64,000 nt of DNA. Source: Cronobacter malonaticus LMG 23826. GTDB lineage: Bacteria > Pseudomonadota > Gammaproteobacteria > Enterobacterales > Enterobacteriaceae. A program made the translations under genes and the position numbers. Each line of letters begins with the position of its first letter. The stretch's first letter is position 1. This document shows, one piece after another, positions 21,402 through 31,749 of this stretch. The notes under the pieces were generated by a model. It made no database searches, had not been told where the DNA came from, and worked only from the letters and a program-made list of their open reading frames with translations. Location of the stretch: positions 868,001-932,000 of the forward strand of contig NZ_CP013940.1 of assembly GCF_001277215.2 (NCBI RefSeq), read 5' to 3'.

Positions 21402-22757
21402 TCAGAGAATACGGCTAATTAACCGGTCAATACGGATACGGCGCAGACGACGAATAAGCTTGCGCACTTTCACCGGGTAATCGGCGATGCTTTGCAGATC
21501 GCGATAGTGTTTCACCACCGTGGTATGGGTGCGGATCTCAGCAAGTTCGCGCTGACGCAGGGAAGCCAGCTGCTGCTTCGGATCGTGGATAAGAATCGCG
21601 TTTTCCAGATCGAGACGCCAGGCGCGCGGGTTAAGGTTGTTGCCGGTCAGCAGCATCCATTCATTGTCGACCCACATGCCTTTCAGGTGATAGCTGTTAT
21701 CGCCATCTTTCCACAGACGCACCACCAGTTGATCGGTGTTGACGTAATATTGCAGGCGGCTTAAGAAACGACGCAGGTTGATCTCATAGAGATAAGGCAG
21801 CGCGCCGATGATCTTAAACGGCTGATCTTCGGGAATGTAGAAATCGTTCGCCGTTTTATCGCCGACAATAATTTCCACTTTTTTGCCGTCGCGCAGAAGC
21901 TGGATGATATTACGCACCAGCACCGCGGGCAGGTTAAAGTACGGCGTACAGATGACCAGCTTCTCTTCGGCGCAGGGCATCAGGTGGAAAATCGCTTTAT
22001 TCAGCGGGCTCGATTTGCCAAGCCCCACCAGCGGCGTCACGGCCAGCTGGTCGTTATCGGCATCGCCCTGGAAATGATACGCGGCATCGCGCAGCAGATG
22101 GCGGAACTGGCGAATGTCGTTTTTAATTTCCGGGCTTTTTGGACGGTTCGGATCGTCGAGACGATTCACCGCGTGGCCATTCATTAACTGCGTGCGCACC
22201 CAGTCAAACATCACGTCGGCAAGCTTCGCGTTGCGAATGCAGTGGTAGCGGTCATAGCGATATTTATCGTGCTGGTGCAGATACACGTCGTTCAGGCTGG
22301 CGCCGCTGTAGAGCACGCAATCATCGATGATAAAGCCTTTGAAATGCAGCACGCCGAGCGCTTCACGGGTATTCACCGGCACGCCATACACCGGCACGCT
22401 GACGTCCGGGTTTTCCTGCGCCATGCGGCAATACCAGTCGGCGTTGGTGTTTGAGGCTTCCACGCCGATGCGTCCGCGCTGCGCGCGATGCCAGTCCACC
22501 AGGACGCTGACATCAAGCTCCGGGCGCTGGCGTTTGGCTTCATAAAGCGCCGACAACACGCCTTTACCGCCATCGTCCTGCTCAAGATAGAGCGCGATGA
22601 TGCAGATACGCGTGGTCGCCGTCGCAATCTTTTCCAGGAGCTGTTTGCGGAAATCGGCGGGAGCGAAACAGAACGCGACATCATCAACTGACTGAGAAAG
22701 CTTCGGTAGTTGGGCAAGGTGTTGTTGATGTTTGTTGCGTTTAAATTTTGACAACAT
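21402..22757 (-). CDS. pssA: PssA, phosphatidylserine synthase
   Basis: Makes phosphatidylserine from CDP-diacylglycerol and L-serine, the first committed step to phosphatidylethanolamine. It is a peripheral, ribosome- and membrane-associated enzyme. At 451 aa it has the E. coli length, starting MLSKFKRNKHQQHLAQLP. It belongs to the phospholipase D superfamily, with two H-x-K-x4-D motifs: HFKGFIIDD and HLKGMWVDN. The C-terminus is very basic (VRKLIRRLRRIRIDRLISRI), fitting binding to acidic lipid. The longer frame upstream (14 codons) does not resemble the family. Confidence 0.97.
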   Translation of the reverse strand: MLSKFKRNKHQQHLAQLPKLSQSVDDVAFCFAPADFRKQLLEKIATATTRICIIALYLEQDDGGKGVLSALYEAKRQRPELDVSVLVDWHRAQRGRIGVEASNTNADWYCRMAQENPDVSVPVYGVPVNTREALGVLHFKGFIIDDCVLYSGASLNDVYLHQHDKYRYDRYHCIRNAKLADVMFDWVRTQLMNGHAVNRLDDPNRPKSPEIKNDIRQFRHLLRDAAYHFQGDADNDQLAVTPLVGLGKSSPLNKAIFHLMPCAEEKLVICTPYFNLPAVLVRNIIQLLRDGKKVEIIVGDKTANDFYIPEDQPFKIIGALPYLYEINLRRFLSRLQYYVNTDQLVVRLWKDGDNSYHLKGMWVDNEWMLLTGNNLNPRAWRLDLENAILIHDPKQQLASLRQRELAEIRTHTTVVKHYRDLQSIADYPVKVRKLIRRLRRIRIDRLISRIL

Positions 22758-22869
22758 CACAGTGCATATCTTCTCTGAAGTGGATGGTCTTCTGTGCAAT
22801 GCAGACGACGGAAGCGGACGATAATACCATTACTGTCCAAAAATGTGGTCAACATTTCCAGTACCTTAC

Positions 22870-25530
22870 TCACGAATCGGCGGGTTCTGCCAGCGCCAGG
22901 CTCAGGGCCACAATGCCTTCATCCAGCTGAATATCGACGCTAAACCCAAGCTTGCGGGCGAGCGCCACCATCCCCTGGTTATGCGGCATCGTAATGCCGT
23001 TCAGCCGCGACAGGCCGTGATCGCGCGTATAGGCGATTAACTTTTCCAGCAGCCGACGCCCGAGGCCCAGCCCTTTCAGATCGGATCTGACAAGCACAGC
23101 GAACTCGGCGTCGATATTATCCGGATCGGAAATCGCGCGGGTAACGCCGATGATTTCCTCACTGCCTGTCTGCTGACGTACCGCCACAAAAGCCATTTCT
23201 CGATCGTAGTCGATCTGGGTCATATTGGCTAAATCATCATGGGTAAATTCATTGATCTCGCTAAAGTAACGGTAATAAAGATCTTCTTTCGTCACCTGCG
23301 AGATAAAGCGTTGCAGCTGGGGTTCATCTTCGGGAAGGATAGGGCGGAACAGGCAGCGCTCGCCGTTTTTCAGCGTCACCCACTCCTCTAAACGGTGCGG
23401 ATAGGGGCGAACCGCCAGCCGCGCGTCCGCGTCACCGCTAAAGGGCGCAAGCTGCATCGTGACGTCCAGCGCCGTAAAATCGCTGCCAGAGGCGAGCAGG
23501 GGATGAATATCCAGCCGTGAAATTTCCGGGCAATCCACCACGAGGTTAGACACCTGCACCAGCAGCTCGCTTAAGCCTGCAATATCCAGTGGGCGCAGCG
23601 CGCTACGCCCGCGAATTTTGCCGCTCTTGATGGCCTGAATGACCAGATAGCGCGCCAGATTCATATTAAGCGGCGGCAGCGCGACGGCGGCCTGCGCCTC
23701 AGGACGCCACTCGACGCCGCCTTCGCCCAACATAATCAGCGGCCCGAAGACCGGGTCGTGCTCAACCACCACCCTCAGCTCCTGCGCGCCGGCGCGGTTC
23801 GCCATGCTCTGCACCAGCAGGCCATGAATGCGCGCCTGTGGCCAGGTCATTTTCACCCGGTCGAGCATCGCGTCCGCCGCGCGCTGCACTTCGTGGGCGG
23901 TGCGCAGATAAAGCATCACCCCCTGAACTTCAGATTTATGCGGAATATCCGGCGAGCGCAGCTTCAGCGCCACCGGGTAGCCAATCTCTCCCGCGATGTG
24001 CACCGCCTCGGCGCTGTCGCCCGCTATCCATGTCGGCAGCGTGTGCAGGCCATAAGCTTCCAGTATCGGGCGCACTTCATGAGTATCGAGCTGCGTCACG
24101 CCTTCGGCGCACGCCTGCTGCAACAACTGGTGCGCCTGGGCGGTATCCGCCGGGAGCGTAGCGGGCAGCGCCGGGGTTTCCCGCAGCTGTTTCTGGTTGC
24201 GGCGATACTCCACCATATGCATAAAGGCGGTGACTGCGCCTTCCGGCGTGCGATAGGTGGGAATACCCGCTTCGCTGAACAGATGACGCGCCTCCTGGGA
24301 AGAGAACTCACCGCCCCAGTTGGTAATCAGCGTCACGTACTTGCCGCGCGGGTGGCGGTTAAAGAGATCGATCAGCGCGCGGGCGCTCTCGCTGCCGGGC
24401 GCGGCGGCGCTCGGCGAGTGGATAACCATCAGCGCGTCGAAATCGTGGCTGTCCAGCAGCGCTTCGATCGTTTTTAAATAGCGCGCAGGCGTGGCGTCAT
24501 CGCGCAGGTCGAGCGGGTTGTCAGCGTGAATGCCTTCCGGCAACTGCTGCTGAAGCCGCGTCAGCATGGCGTCATCGAGCGTGGCGAGTTTCCCCTGTCG
24601 CCGCCAGAGTTCGTCGAGCGCCAGCGCGGCAGGGGCGGCGCCGTTGCTGACAATCATCAGTCGCTCGCCGCGCAGCGGGCGCATATGACTTAAGGTTTCC
24701 ACCGCCGAGAACAGTTCATGAGTGTCCTGTACGCGCAGCAGACCGGCGCGCTGGATTGCCGCATCCCAGGCTGTGTCCAGCCCGGCGTGGGTATTTAGCA
24801 GGCGGCGCGCGCTGGGGCTGCGTCCGCTCTTGATGACCAGAATAGGTTTATTGCGCGAGGCGCTACGGGCGGCGGAGACAAAGCGCCGGGCGTCGCTCAG
24901 GTGCTCCAGGTAGAGCAGAATGGCGCTGGTTTTACTGTCGCGGGCCAGATAATCGAGCAGTTCATCCACGTCGATATCCAGGCTATCGCCCAGCGCGATA
25001 AACCAGGAGAAGCCAAGCTGGCGCTGCTGCGCCCAGTCGAGAATGGTGTTTGAAACGGCTGCGGACTGCGAAATGAACGCGAGCTTGCCTTTGCGGATCG
25101 GCACCGGCGAGAAACTGGCGTTAAGGCCCTGCCACGGCGCCAGCAGCCCCAGACTGTTCGGGCCGAGCAGGCGCATCTGGAAGCGCGCCGCGCAGGCCAA
25201 CAGTTCGGCATGTTGTTCCGGGGGCGATGAGAGCACCAGGCACGTTTTACAGCCTTTTTCGCCGAGCGCCTCCAGCAGCGCCAGGTTGCGCTTTGCGTGG
25301 GTACACAGCACCGCGAGATCGGGCGTAAACGGCAGGCTTGCGACATCCGGCCAGGCCAGCACGCCGCAAACCGCTTTCCAGGCGGGCGTCACCGGCAAAA
25401 CCGGCCCGCTAAAACCGCCCGCCAGCAGATTGCGCATCATCAGAAAACCGGCTCGTTCGGGTTTCATCGACGCGCCGATGACGGCGATGGATTTGGGACG
25501 TAACAGCGCTTCCAGGCCACGTTGGCTCAT
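22870..25530 (-). CDS. patZ: PatZ (Pka/YfiQ), protein lysine acetyltransferase
   Basis: Acetylates lysines of metabolic enzymes, for example acetyl-CoA synthetase, using acetyl-CoA. It is 886 aa. An N-terminal NDP-forming acyl-CoA synthetase-like region (about 1-690: CoA-binding RPKSIAVIGAS and an ATP-grasp-like part) has probably lost catalysis. The C-terminal GNAT domain has the acetyl-CoA loop RSDLKGLGLGRRLLEKLI. Two ATGs adjoin; the second (MSQRGLEALL) gives better spacing to GGAGG. The order tapT-patZ-pssA is as in E. coli. Confidence 0.95.
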   Translation of the reverse strand: MSQRGLEALLRPKSIAVIGASMKPERAGFLMMRNLLAGGFSGPVLPVTPAWKAVCGVLAWPDVASLPFTPDLAVLCTHAKRNLALLEALGEKGCKTCLVLSSPPEQHAELLACAARFQMRLLGPNSLGLLAPWQGLNASFSPVPIRKGKLAFISQSAAVSNTILDWAQQRQLGFSWFIALGDSLDIDVDELLDYLARDSKTSAILLYLEHLSDARRFVSAARSASRNKPILVIKSGRSPSARRLLNTHAGLDTAWDAAIQRAGLLRVQDTHELFSAVETLSHMRPLRGERLMIVSNGAAPAALALDELWRRQGKLATLDDAMLTRLQQQLPEGIHADNPLDLRDDATPARYLKTIEALLDSHDFDALMVIHSPSAAAPGSESARALIDLFNRHPRGKYVTLITNWGGEFSSQEARHLFSEAGIPTYRTPEGAVTAFMHMVEYRRNQKQLRETPALPATLPADTAQAHQLLQQACAEGVTQLDTHEVRPILEAYGLHTLPTWIAGDSAEAVHIAGEIGYPVALKLRSPDIPHKSEVQGVMLYLRTAHEVQRAADAMLDRVKMTWPQARIHGLLVQSMANRAGAQELRVVVEHDPVFGPLIMLGEGGVEWRPEAQAAVALPPLNMNLARYLVIQAIKSGKIRGRSALRPLDIAGLSELLVQVSNLVVDCPEISRLDIHPLLASGSDFTALDVTMQLAPFSGDADARLAVRPYPHRLEEWVTLKNGERCLFRPILPEDEPQLQRFISQVTKEDLYYRYFSEINEFTHDDLANMTQIDYDREMAFVAVRQQTGSEEIIGVTRAISDPDNIDAEFAVLVRSDLKGLGLGRRLLEKLIAYTRDHGLSRLNGITMPHNQGMVALARKLGFSVDIQLDEGIVALSLALAEPADS

Positions 25531-25563
25531 CATTTCCTCCGGCGTCGAAGTGACCTGATGATT

Positions 25564-26265
25564 TTAAACGCTTTCTGCCTGCGCTGCTGTGACGCTGCCC
25601 TGATGATGTGGTTTACCGGCGAGATAGCGCTCGCGAAACAGCGCAAAGTGATCGCTTAAGCCTTGCGCCGCTGCGGTATCGCCCGCGCCGTCCAGCAGCG
25701 CTATCGCCACTTCCGCCGTGCAGTACTGGCCGTCGGCATGCGCTTCGCGAAGCTGATACGCCGATACCCGCGTTAAATCCACCGACATCACCGGCAAGGC
25801 GTCAAGATAGGGGCTTTTGCGAAACATTTTGCGCGCTTCGGTCCAGGTGCCGTCGAGCATAATAAAAAGCGGCGGCTTGCCGGTACGCGGCGGGGCGGTC
25901 AGCACTTCGCGTCCGGCATCGGCGTAGGAGGCCGGGAACACCACCACAGGCTGATAGTCAGGGTTTGCCACGAGTTCAAGAAGCGCTGCAGGCGGCTCGG
26001 TGCGCGACCACTGAAACGCCTCCGTATCAGGCAGAATATCGGCGATAAGCCTGCCGGTATTGCTGGGCTTCATCGGCTCTGTGTCAAACATTATCAGACA
26101 GAAACGGCTGCGGGCCGGCTGCGGCTGTAGCGTGTCGCACAAGCAGTGGCGTAACGGCAGCAGGCAACGCTGGCAGCGCTTAATGCGGTTGCCGCGGGCG
26201 AGAAAAGGGCGGGTGGCGCGCGCCAGGCGCTCGGCGCGCAGGCGAAGGACGGCGTTTTCAGTCAT
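25564..26265 (-). CDS. tapT: TapT (YfiP), tRNA-uridine aminocarboxypropyltransferase
   Basis: Adds the 3-amino-3-carboxypropyl group to U47 of tRNAs (acp3U), from S-adenosylmethionine. It has 233 aa. A cysteine cluster CQRCLLPLRHCLC near residue 31 and the DTW-family motif (here MLDGTWTEARKMFRKSPYL) are clear. It lies 33 bases ahead of patZ on the same strand and is likely cotranscribed with it. trxC is 69 bases upstream. Confidence 0.92.
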   Translation of the reverse strand: MTENAVLRLRAERLARATRPFLARGNRIKRCQRCLLPLRHCLCDTLQPQPARSRFCLIMFDTEPMKPSNTGRLIADILPDTEAFQWSRTEPPAALLELVANPDYQPVVVFPASYADAGREVLTAPPRTGKPPLFIMLDGTWTEARKMFRKSPYLDALPVMSVDLTRVSAYQLREAHADGQYCTAEVAIALLDGAGDTAAAQGLSDHFALFRERYLAGKPHHQGSVTAAQAESV

Positions 26266-26334
26266 GGGAAGTCGGCAAAAACGCCATTGTCGCAGAGGGA
26301 ATCGCGGGGCACAAGACGCGCCCCGCGGCAGACG

Positions 26335-26766
26335 TTATACAGCTTCGTTCGTCGCTTCGTTCAGCCAGGTATCGAACGGCGCTTTCGGTACGGCGCCGTT
26401 GAGCATATCCACCAGCTGTCCGTTTTTGAACATCATAATGGTCGGGATGCTGCGAATGCGAAAACGCGCGCTCAGCTCAGGCTCGGCTTCGGTATTCACT
26501 TTTACAAAGCGCATTTTACCGCTGCGCTCTTCGGCGACATCTTCAAAAATTGGCGCAAAGCTACGGCACGGGCCGCACCACGGCGCCCAGAAATCAATCA
26601 CTACCGGCAGGTCATCTTTAAGCAGCTGATCCAGCGTTTCGCTGGTGGCGTTAATCACGTCGCCGTCAAACAGCGCGTGGCCACAGCGGCCGCACTTCGC
26701 GCCGTCTTCAATACGCTCTTCGTCCACGCGATTGACAGTCTGGCAAGCGGCACAAACGGTATTCAT
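26335..26766 (-). CDS. trxC: TrxC, thioredoxin 2
   Basis: Cytoplasmic dithiol reductase, part of the oxidative-stress response (OxyR-controlled in E. coli). It is 143 aa. The N-terminal zinc-binding extension has two CxxC pairs (Cys5/Cys8 and Cys25/Cys28), followed by a thioredoxin fold with active site [11 protein letters not shown] and a cis-proline loop SIPTIM. It runs about four residues longer at the C-terminus than the E. coli protein. Divergent from yfiF across 209 bases; I could not place an OxyR site with confidence. Confidence 0.96.
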   Translation of the reverse strand: MNTVCAACQTVNRVDEERIEDGAKCGRCGHALFDGDVINATSETLDQLLKDDLPVVIDFWAPWCGPCRSFAPIFEDVAEERSGKMRFVKVNTEAEPELSARFRIRSIPTIMMFKNGQLVDMLNGAVPKAPFDTWLNEATNEAV

Positions 26767-26975
26767 AGCTAACCTCTGGGTTACAGGTGACAGAAACCGA
26801 CGCGGAAACGTCGTCTATGTTTCGATAATGTTATCCAGTATCTGCAAGAATGTTTCGAGGCTCAAACCGTTTTATCCAATGAGTACAATAGTTATTAGCT
26901 TTTGCGCGAAAGAATGGCTAAGCGCGGACACATCGGGTAATCTGCGCGCTTCGCGCAGCGCAGGTGGAGAAAGAC

Positions 26976-28037
26976 ATGAACGACGAATTTAAAGGCAAGA
27001 GCGGCAAGGTCAAAGTGATGTATGTCCGCAGTGATGAAAATACGGACAAACGCAGCTCAAACCCGCGTACCGGAAAAGGCGGCGGTCGCCCCGCTGGCAA
27101 CGGTAAACCGGAAGGCGGTCGTCGTGCTGCGCGCAGTGACAGACCGTCTGACCGTGAACGCAGCCGTGGCCGTGATCGTGACGGCGACCGTGAGGCGTCC
27201 CCGTGGCGCACCGTATCCCGCGCGCCGGGCGCAGAAGCGCCAGCGAAGCCGGATCACGGCGGCATTAGCGGTAAAAGTTTTATCGATCCGGAAGTGCTGC
27301 GCCGTCAGCGCGCCGAAGAGACCCGCGTCTATGGCGAAAACGCCTGTCAGGCGCTGTTCCAGAGCCGTCCGGAATCTATCGTTCGCGCCTGGTTTATCCA
27401 GAGCGTGACCCCGCGCTTTAAAGAAGCGCTGCGCTGGATGGCGGCAAACCGCAAAGCGTATCACGTGGTGGATGACGCGGAGCTGACCAAAGCCTCCGGC
27501 ACCGAGCATCACGGCGGCGTCTGCTTCCTGATTAAAAAACGCAGCGGCGCGAGCGTTGACCAGTGGCTGAGCAAAGCGGGCGATGAAGATTGCGTGCTGG
27601 CGCTTGAAGACGTGGGCAACCCGCATAACCTGGGCGCTATCGTGCGCAGCTGCGCGCACTTCGGCGTGAAAGGCGTGGTCGTGCAGGACGCCTCGCTGCT
27701 GGAGTCCGGCGCGGCGGTACGTACCGCAGAAGGCGGTGCCGAGCATGTCGAGCCGATCACCGGCGACAGCTTTAGCGACGCGCTGGCGCAGTTCCGCGCC
27801 GCGGGTTACGCCATCGTGACCACCTCCAGCCATAAAGGTACGCCGCTCTTTAAAGCGACCCTGCCGAAGAAAATGGTGCTGGTGCTGGGCCAGGAAAGCG
27901 AAGGTATTTCTGAAGCGACGCAGGCGAATGCCGATTTGAGCCTCTCCATCGACGGCACCGGCAATGTGGAAAGCCTGAACGTCTCTGTCGCGACCGGCGT
28001 TCTGCTCGCCGAGTGGTGGCGTCAGAATAAAGCGTAA
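26976..28037 (+). CDS. yfiF: YfiF, SpoU/TrmH-family RNA 2'-O-methyltransferase (predicted)
   Basis: Predicted SPOUT methyltransferase, 353 aa. Residues 1-90 are a low-complexity basic region rich in Arg, Gly and Asp ([26 protein letters not shown]), probably disordered and RNA-binding. Next is a SpoU substrate-binding domain, then the knotted methyltransferase domain with motifs [30 protein letters not shown] and [15 protein letters not shown]. The RNA target is not established to my knowledge. I chose ATG 26976 ([11 protein letters not shown]) because GGAG lies upstream. Confidence 0.93.
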   Translation: MNDEFKGKSGKVKVMYVRSDENTDKRSSNPRTGKGGGRPAGNGKPEGGRRAARSDRPSDRERSRGRDRDGDREASPWRTVSRAPGAEAPAKPDHGGISGKSFIDPEVLRRQRAEETRVYGENACQALFQSRPESIVRAWFIQSVTPRFKEALRWMAANRKAYHVVDDAELTKASGTEHHGGVCFLIKKRSGASVDQWLSKAGDEDCVLALEDVGNPHNLGAIVRSCAHFGVKGVVVQDASLLESGAAVRTAEGGAEHVEPITGDSFSDALAQFRAAGYAIVTTSSHKGTPLFKATLPKKMVLVLGQESEGISEATQANADLSLSIDGTGNVESLNVSVATGVLLAEWWRQNKA

Positions 28038-28071
28038 AAAAACGCCAGCGTAAGGCTGGCGTAACAGACGT

Positions 28072-28096
28072 AAAACCTCCTGCGGGAGGTTTTTTA
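28072..28096. terminator. Terminator between yfiF and ung
   Basis: Stem AACCTCC/GGAGGTT around 28074-28091, then six T on the plus strand for yfiF. It is preceded by another hairpin, CGCCAGC/GCTGGCG at 28043-28061. It touches the end of ung on the other strand. Confidence 0.8.
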
Positions 28097-28783
28097 TTGG
28101 GCGTTTTCCGGCAGAACGGGCATCCATTCGATGGGCGCTTCGCCACGGCTTTCCAGGTACTGATTCGTTTTGACGAAATGACCGCAGCCGAAGAAACCGC
28201 GATGCGCGGAGAGCGGCGACGGGTGCGGCGCCTGCAATACATGGTGGCGGTTGCGGTCGATAATCGCGCCTTTTTTCTGCGCGTGCGAGCCCCACAGCAG
28301 AAACACCACACCTTCACGATGTTCGTTAATCAGCGAGATCACCTTATCGGTAAAGGTCTCCCAGCCCAGATTCGCGTGGGAATGCGCTTTGCCTGCCTGT
28401 ACCGTCAGCACGGTATTAAGCAGCATCACGCCCTGGCGCGCCCAGCTTTCTAAATAACCGTGAGAAGGGCGGGTGAAACCCGGCACCGACTGCTCCAGCT
28501 CTTTATACATGTTCACCAGCGACGGCGGCGGCGCGACGCCCGGCCGCACCGAAAAGGCGAGGCCATGCGCTTGCCCTGGCCCGTGGTAAGGGTCCTGGCC
28601 CAGGATCACTACTTTCACATCGCCAAGCTCGGTAAAGCGGAAGGCGTTAAAAACATCTTTCTGCGGCGGATAGATGGTGACGCCTGCCTCACGCTCGGCA
28701 GCGACGGTGGTCAGGATCTTTTTGAAGTAAGGCTTTTCTTTTTCATCAGCCAGCACATCGTGCCAGGTCAGTTTATCGGTCAT
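28094..28783 (-). CDS. ung: Ung, uracil-DNA glycosylase
   Basis: Removes uracil from DNA to start base-excision repair. It is 229 aa, the E. coli length. The water-activating motif [17 protein letters not shown] and the DNA-intercalation motif [14 protein letters not shown] are complete. I chose ATG 28783 ([15 protein letters not shown]), with AGGAG upstream; the frame extends 24 codons further without family similarity. Confidence 0.98.
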   Translation of the reverse strand: MTDKLTWHDVLADEKEKPYFKKILTTVAAEREAGVTIYPPQKDVFNAFRFTELGDVKVVILGQDPYHGPGQAHGLAFSVRPGVAPPPSLVNMYKELEQSVPGFTRPSHGYLESWARQGVMLLNTVLTVQAGKAHSHANLGWETFTDKVISLINEHREGVVFLLWGSHAQKKGAIIDRNRHHVLQAPHPSPLSAHRGFFGCGHFVKTNQYLESRGEAPIEWMPVLPENAQ

Positions 28784-28952
28784 CTCGCTCTCCTGCGATT
28801 TTCTGTTTCCTAAGCTTAACGCCTTATTTCCGAAGAACAAAACCGGGACGCCCATGACGCAGGTTTACAAAATTACCAGAGGATCAGGACGGCGCTAAGT
28901 TGATGTAAAGCAATTCTTTTATGTTATACCCACATTGCGAGAGTGGTTTATT

Positions 28953-28995
28953 TTGATTTAAATCAAAGAATGACCGCCCTTTGGTGGTATATAAA
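28953..28995 (+). promoter_or_regulatory. grcA promoter with FNR box
   Basis: TTGAT-TTAA-ATCAA (28953-28966) matches the FNR consensus exactly. A -10 element TATAAA at 28990-28995 puts the box centre about 41 bases ahead of the expected start, class II geometry for anaerobic activation. Between ung and grcA (28784-29089) there is nothing else that I can name. Confidence 0.85.
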
Positions 28996-29089
28996 ACAAT
29001 AAGACAACATTGGTTTTACCAATTAGCCAGCCGCCTGTTCTGAAGCCCGCTGGCTGAACGCATCAAACTCGCCCACAGGGAGGCAACTT

Positions 29090-29473
29090 ATGATCACAGG
29101 TATCCAGATTACTAAAGCCGCAAACGACAGTCTGCTGAACTCTTTCTGGCTGCTCGATAACGAAAAAGGTGAAGCACGCTGCGTCTGCGCCAAAGCCGGT
29201 TTCAATGAAGACGACATCGTGCCGGTGAGCCAGCTTGGCCAGTTCGAATACCGTGAAATTCCGATGGAAATTAAACCGGAAGTGCGTGTGGAAGGCGGTC
29301 AGCACCTGAACGTGAACGTGCTGCGTCGCGAAACGCTGGAAGATGCCGTTAAGCACCCGGAAAAATATCCGCAGCTGACTATCCGTGTTTCCGGTTACGC
29401 GGTGCGTTTTAACTCGCTGACCCTGGAACAGCAGCGCGACGTGATCGCCCGTACCTTTACCGAAAGCCTGTAA
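29090..29473 (+). CDS. grcA: GrcA (YfiD), autonomous glycyl radical cofactor
   Basis: A 127-aa stand-alone copy of the C-terminal glycyl-radical domain. In E. coli it replaces the damaged end of pyruvate formate-lyase after oxygen exposure or at low pH. The radical motif [13 protein letters not shown] is intact, with Gly as the radical site. Cysteines CVC near residue 31 are conserved. The upstream FNR box agrees with strong anaerobic expression. Confidence 0.97.
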   Translation: MITGIQITKAANDSLLNSFWLLDNEKGEARCVCAKAGFNEDDIVPVSQLGQFEYREIPMEIKPEVRVEGGQHLNVNVLRRETLEDAVKHPEKYPQLTIRVSGYAVRFNSLTLEQQRDVIARTFTESL

Positions 29474-29515
29474 GTTCAGGTGTTCGTTAACCGGCGGCGC
29501 GCCGTCGGATAAAAC

Positions 29516-29547
29516 AAAAACCGCCAGCATGTGCTGGCGGTTTTTTT
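29516..29547. terminator. Bidirectional terminator between grcA and srmB
   Basis: Stem CCGCCAGC/GCTGGCGG (29521-29528 with 29533-29540), ATGT loop, five A before and seven T after, serving both convergent genes. Confidence 0.9.
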
Positions 29548-29548
29548 A

Positions 29549-30883
29549 TCACTCGGCGTTGTCAGATGACGGCGCCGCGTTGCTGCTCGGCTTGCGGCGT
29601 TTGCCGATGTTTTTGGTGTCGCGGTGACGCTTTTTCACACGCGGCTTCTCTTTTTCTTTCTCTTTTTTCTTCTCTTCGCGTTTCGCGAGCGCTTTTTTGG
29701 ACGGCTTACCGGTGAGCTTTTCACTCGGCGCGCGCGTGGTCGGGCGCAGCTCGTCAATCACGCGGGCTTTCAGCGGCTCGTTGAGGTAGCGGCCCACTTT
29801 GCCCAGCAGCAGGTGGTCGTGCGCTTCAACCAGCGAAATCGCGGTGCCTTTACGCCCGGCGCGGCCGGTACGGCCAATGCGGTGCAGATAGGTGTCGGCG
29901 GTGCGCGGCATGTCATAGTTAAAGACGTGGCTGACATCCGGAATATCAATGCCGCGTGCGGCCACATCGGTGGCGATAAGCACATTAACGCGGCCGTCGG
30001 TCAGACGTTTAATCGCCTCGTTACGCTTCACCTGCACCATTTCGCCTTCGAGATAGCAGTTATTAATGCCCGCTTCACGCAGCCAGTTCGCCAGCTCATG
30101 CACACGCTCGCGTTTACGCACAAACACGATGGAGCGGGTGGCTTCCGGCTGCTTCAGCAGATGCACCAGCAGCGCGGTTTTGTGTTCGATGTTATCAACG
30201 CGGTAATACCACTGGTGGATCTTTTTGCGCTCGCGCGTGGAGGGCGTGGCGGAGACTTCCACCGGCTCTTCCAGCAGGCGTTCGGCGAAATCTTTAATCG
30301 CGTCGCCTTCAAGCGTGGCGGAGAACAGCAGGGTCTGTTTACGCCAGCGTGTTTCACCCGCGATAGTCTCGATATCCTGCGCGAAGCCCATATCCAGCAT
30401 GCGGTCGGCTTCATCAAGGATGAGGGTTTCTACCGCGCGGCAGTCAAAGTTTTCTTCTTTAATGTATTGCAGCAGACGACCCGTCGTGGCGACCACGATA
30501 TCCTGGTTTTCGCTGAAGACTTCCGCGTGGTTCATATAAGCCACACCGCCGGTGATGGTGGCGATATCCAGATGCGTATGCTTTGCCAGTTCGCGCGCAT
30601 GCTCTGCAACCTGCATCGCCAGCTCGCGGGTCGGGGTCAGGATAAGAATGCGCGGCGGCCCCGATTTTTTGCGAGGGAAGTCGAGCAGATGCTGCAACGC
30701 CGGCAACAGATAAGCTGCCGTTTTACCGGTGCCTGTCGGCGCAGAACCGAGCACATCACGCCCGTCGAGCGCAGGCGGAATGGCGGCCGCCTGGATAGCG
30801 GTCGGGCGGGTGAAGCCTTTTTCCTGGAGCGCGTCCAGCAGGCTGTCATCTAGTTCAAGTTCGGAAAAAGTGGTTACAGTCAT
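29549..30883 (-). CDS. srmB: SrmB, DEAD-box RNA helicase
   Basis: ATP-dependent helicase that acts early in 50S assembly, especially in the cold. It is 444 aa, the E. coli length. Q motif FTRPTAIQ, Walker [12 protein letters not shown] box [12 protein letters not shown] motif LFSATLEGD and motif [13 protein letters not shown] are all present. The last 70 residues are a basic Lys/Arg/Glu-rich tail ([19 protein letters not shown]) that should bind RNA. Divergent from trmN6. Confidence 0.98.
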   Translation of the reverse strand: MTVTTFSELELDDSLLDALQEKGFTRPTAIQAAAIPPALDGRDVLGSAPTGTGKTAAYLLPALQHLLDFPRKKSGPPRILILTPTRELAMQVAEHARELAKHTHLDIATITGGVAYMNHAEVFSENQDIVVATTGRLLQYIKEENFDCRAVETLILDEADRMLDMGFAQDIETIAGETRWRKQTLLFSATLEGDAIKDFAERLLEEPVEVSATPSTRERKKIHQWYYRVDNIEHKTALLVHLLKQPEATRSIVFVRKRERVHELANWLREAGINNCYLEGEMVQVKRNEAIKRLTDGRVNVLIATDVAARGIDIPDVSHVFNYDMPRTADTYLHRIGRTGRAGRKGTAISLVEAHDHLLLGKVGRYLNEPLKARVIDELRPTTRAPSEKLTGKPSKKALAKREEKKKEKEKEKPRVKKRHRDTKNIGKRRKPSSNAAPSSDNAE

Positions 30884-31011
30884 TTTCTACCTCAGTGTGG
30901 GGCGCAGATTATAGACGTTCAGCGCCCAATGTTCATCCCTTTCCCGGCTTCTCCTTTTCCCCGGCGGCGCTTTCGCCTATGCTACAGCGGTTTTGTTACC
31001 AGGTCTTAAAG

Positions 31012-31749
31012 ATGTCGCAGCCAAAAACCCCGTTACGCCGCAATGGTTTTACCTTCAAACAATTTTTTGTCGCGCACGACCGCTGTGCGATGAAAGTCGG
31101 TACTGATGGCATTCTCCTCGGGGCGTGGGCGCCGGTTGCGAAAGCGCAGCGTGTGCTGGATATCGGGGCAGGCAGCGGTTTGCTGACGCTGATGCTGGCG
31201 CAGCGCACCGAGGATACCGTGACGCTGGATGCCGTCGAGCTTGACGCCCAGGCCGCAGAGCAGGCGCGTGAAAACATTGATGCCTCGCCGTGGGCGGCGC
31301 GGATTCAGGTGCACAGCGCTGACATTCAGACCTGGACGCAGCAGCAAACGCAGCGTTACGAGCTTATCGTCAGCAATCCGCCTTATTATGACAAAGGCGT
31401 CGCCTGCGCCACGCCCGCCCGTGAACAGGCGCGCTACACTACAACGCTCGATCACGGAACGCTGCTCGCCTGTGCGGCACAGTTAATTACGGAAGAGGGG
31501 TTTTTCTGCGTGGTGTTGCCGGAAAGCAGCGGCGAAGCGTTCAGCCGTCTGGCCGGCGAACAAGGCTGGCATTTGCGGCTACGCACCGATGTGGCCGAAA
31601 ACGAAGGAAAACTGCCGCACCGGGTGCTGCTGGCGTTTTCCCCATCGCCTGGCGAATGCTTCTGTGATGATTTACTGATCCGCGGGCCGGATCAGCACTA
31701 CTCACCGGCCTATTGCGCGCTCACGGAAGCTTTCTACTTGTTTATGTGA
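31012..31749 (+). CDS. trmN6: TrmN6 (YfiC), tRNA1(Val) A37 N6-methyltransferase
   Basis: Methylates N6 of A37 in tRNA-Val(cmo5UAC). It has 245 aa and a class I AdoMet fold with [15 protein letters not shown] and the N6-adenine catalytic motif SNPPYYD. I chose ATG 31012 ([13 protein letters not shown]), which matches the E. coli start; the open frame extends 39 codons upstream but crosses the srmB promoter region. Its 3' end overlaps the nadB 3' end by 16 bases on the other strand. Also known as trmM. Confidence 0.94.
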   Translation: MSQPKTPLRRNGFTFKQFFVAHDRCAMKVGTDGILLGAWAPVAKAQRVLDIGAGSGLLTLMLAQRTEDTVTLDAVELDAQAAEQARENIDASPWAARIQVHSADIQTWTQQQTQRYELIVSNPPYYDKGVACATPAREQARYTTTLDHGTLLACAAQLITEEGFFCVVLPESSGEAFSRLAGEQGWHLRLRTDVAENEGKLPHRVLLAFSPSPGECFCDDLLIRGPDQHYSPAYCALTEAFYLFM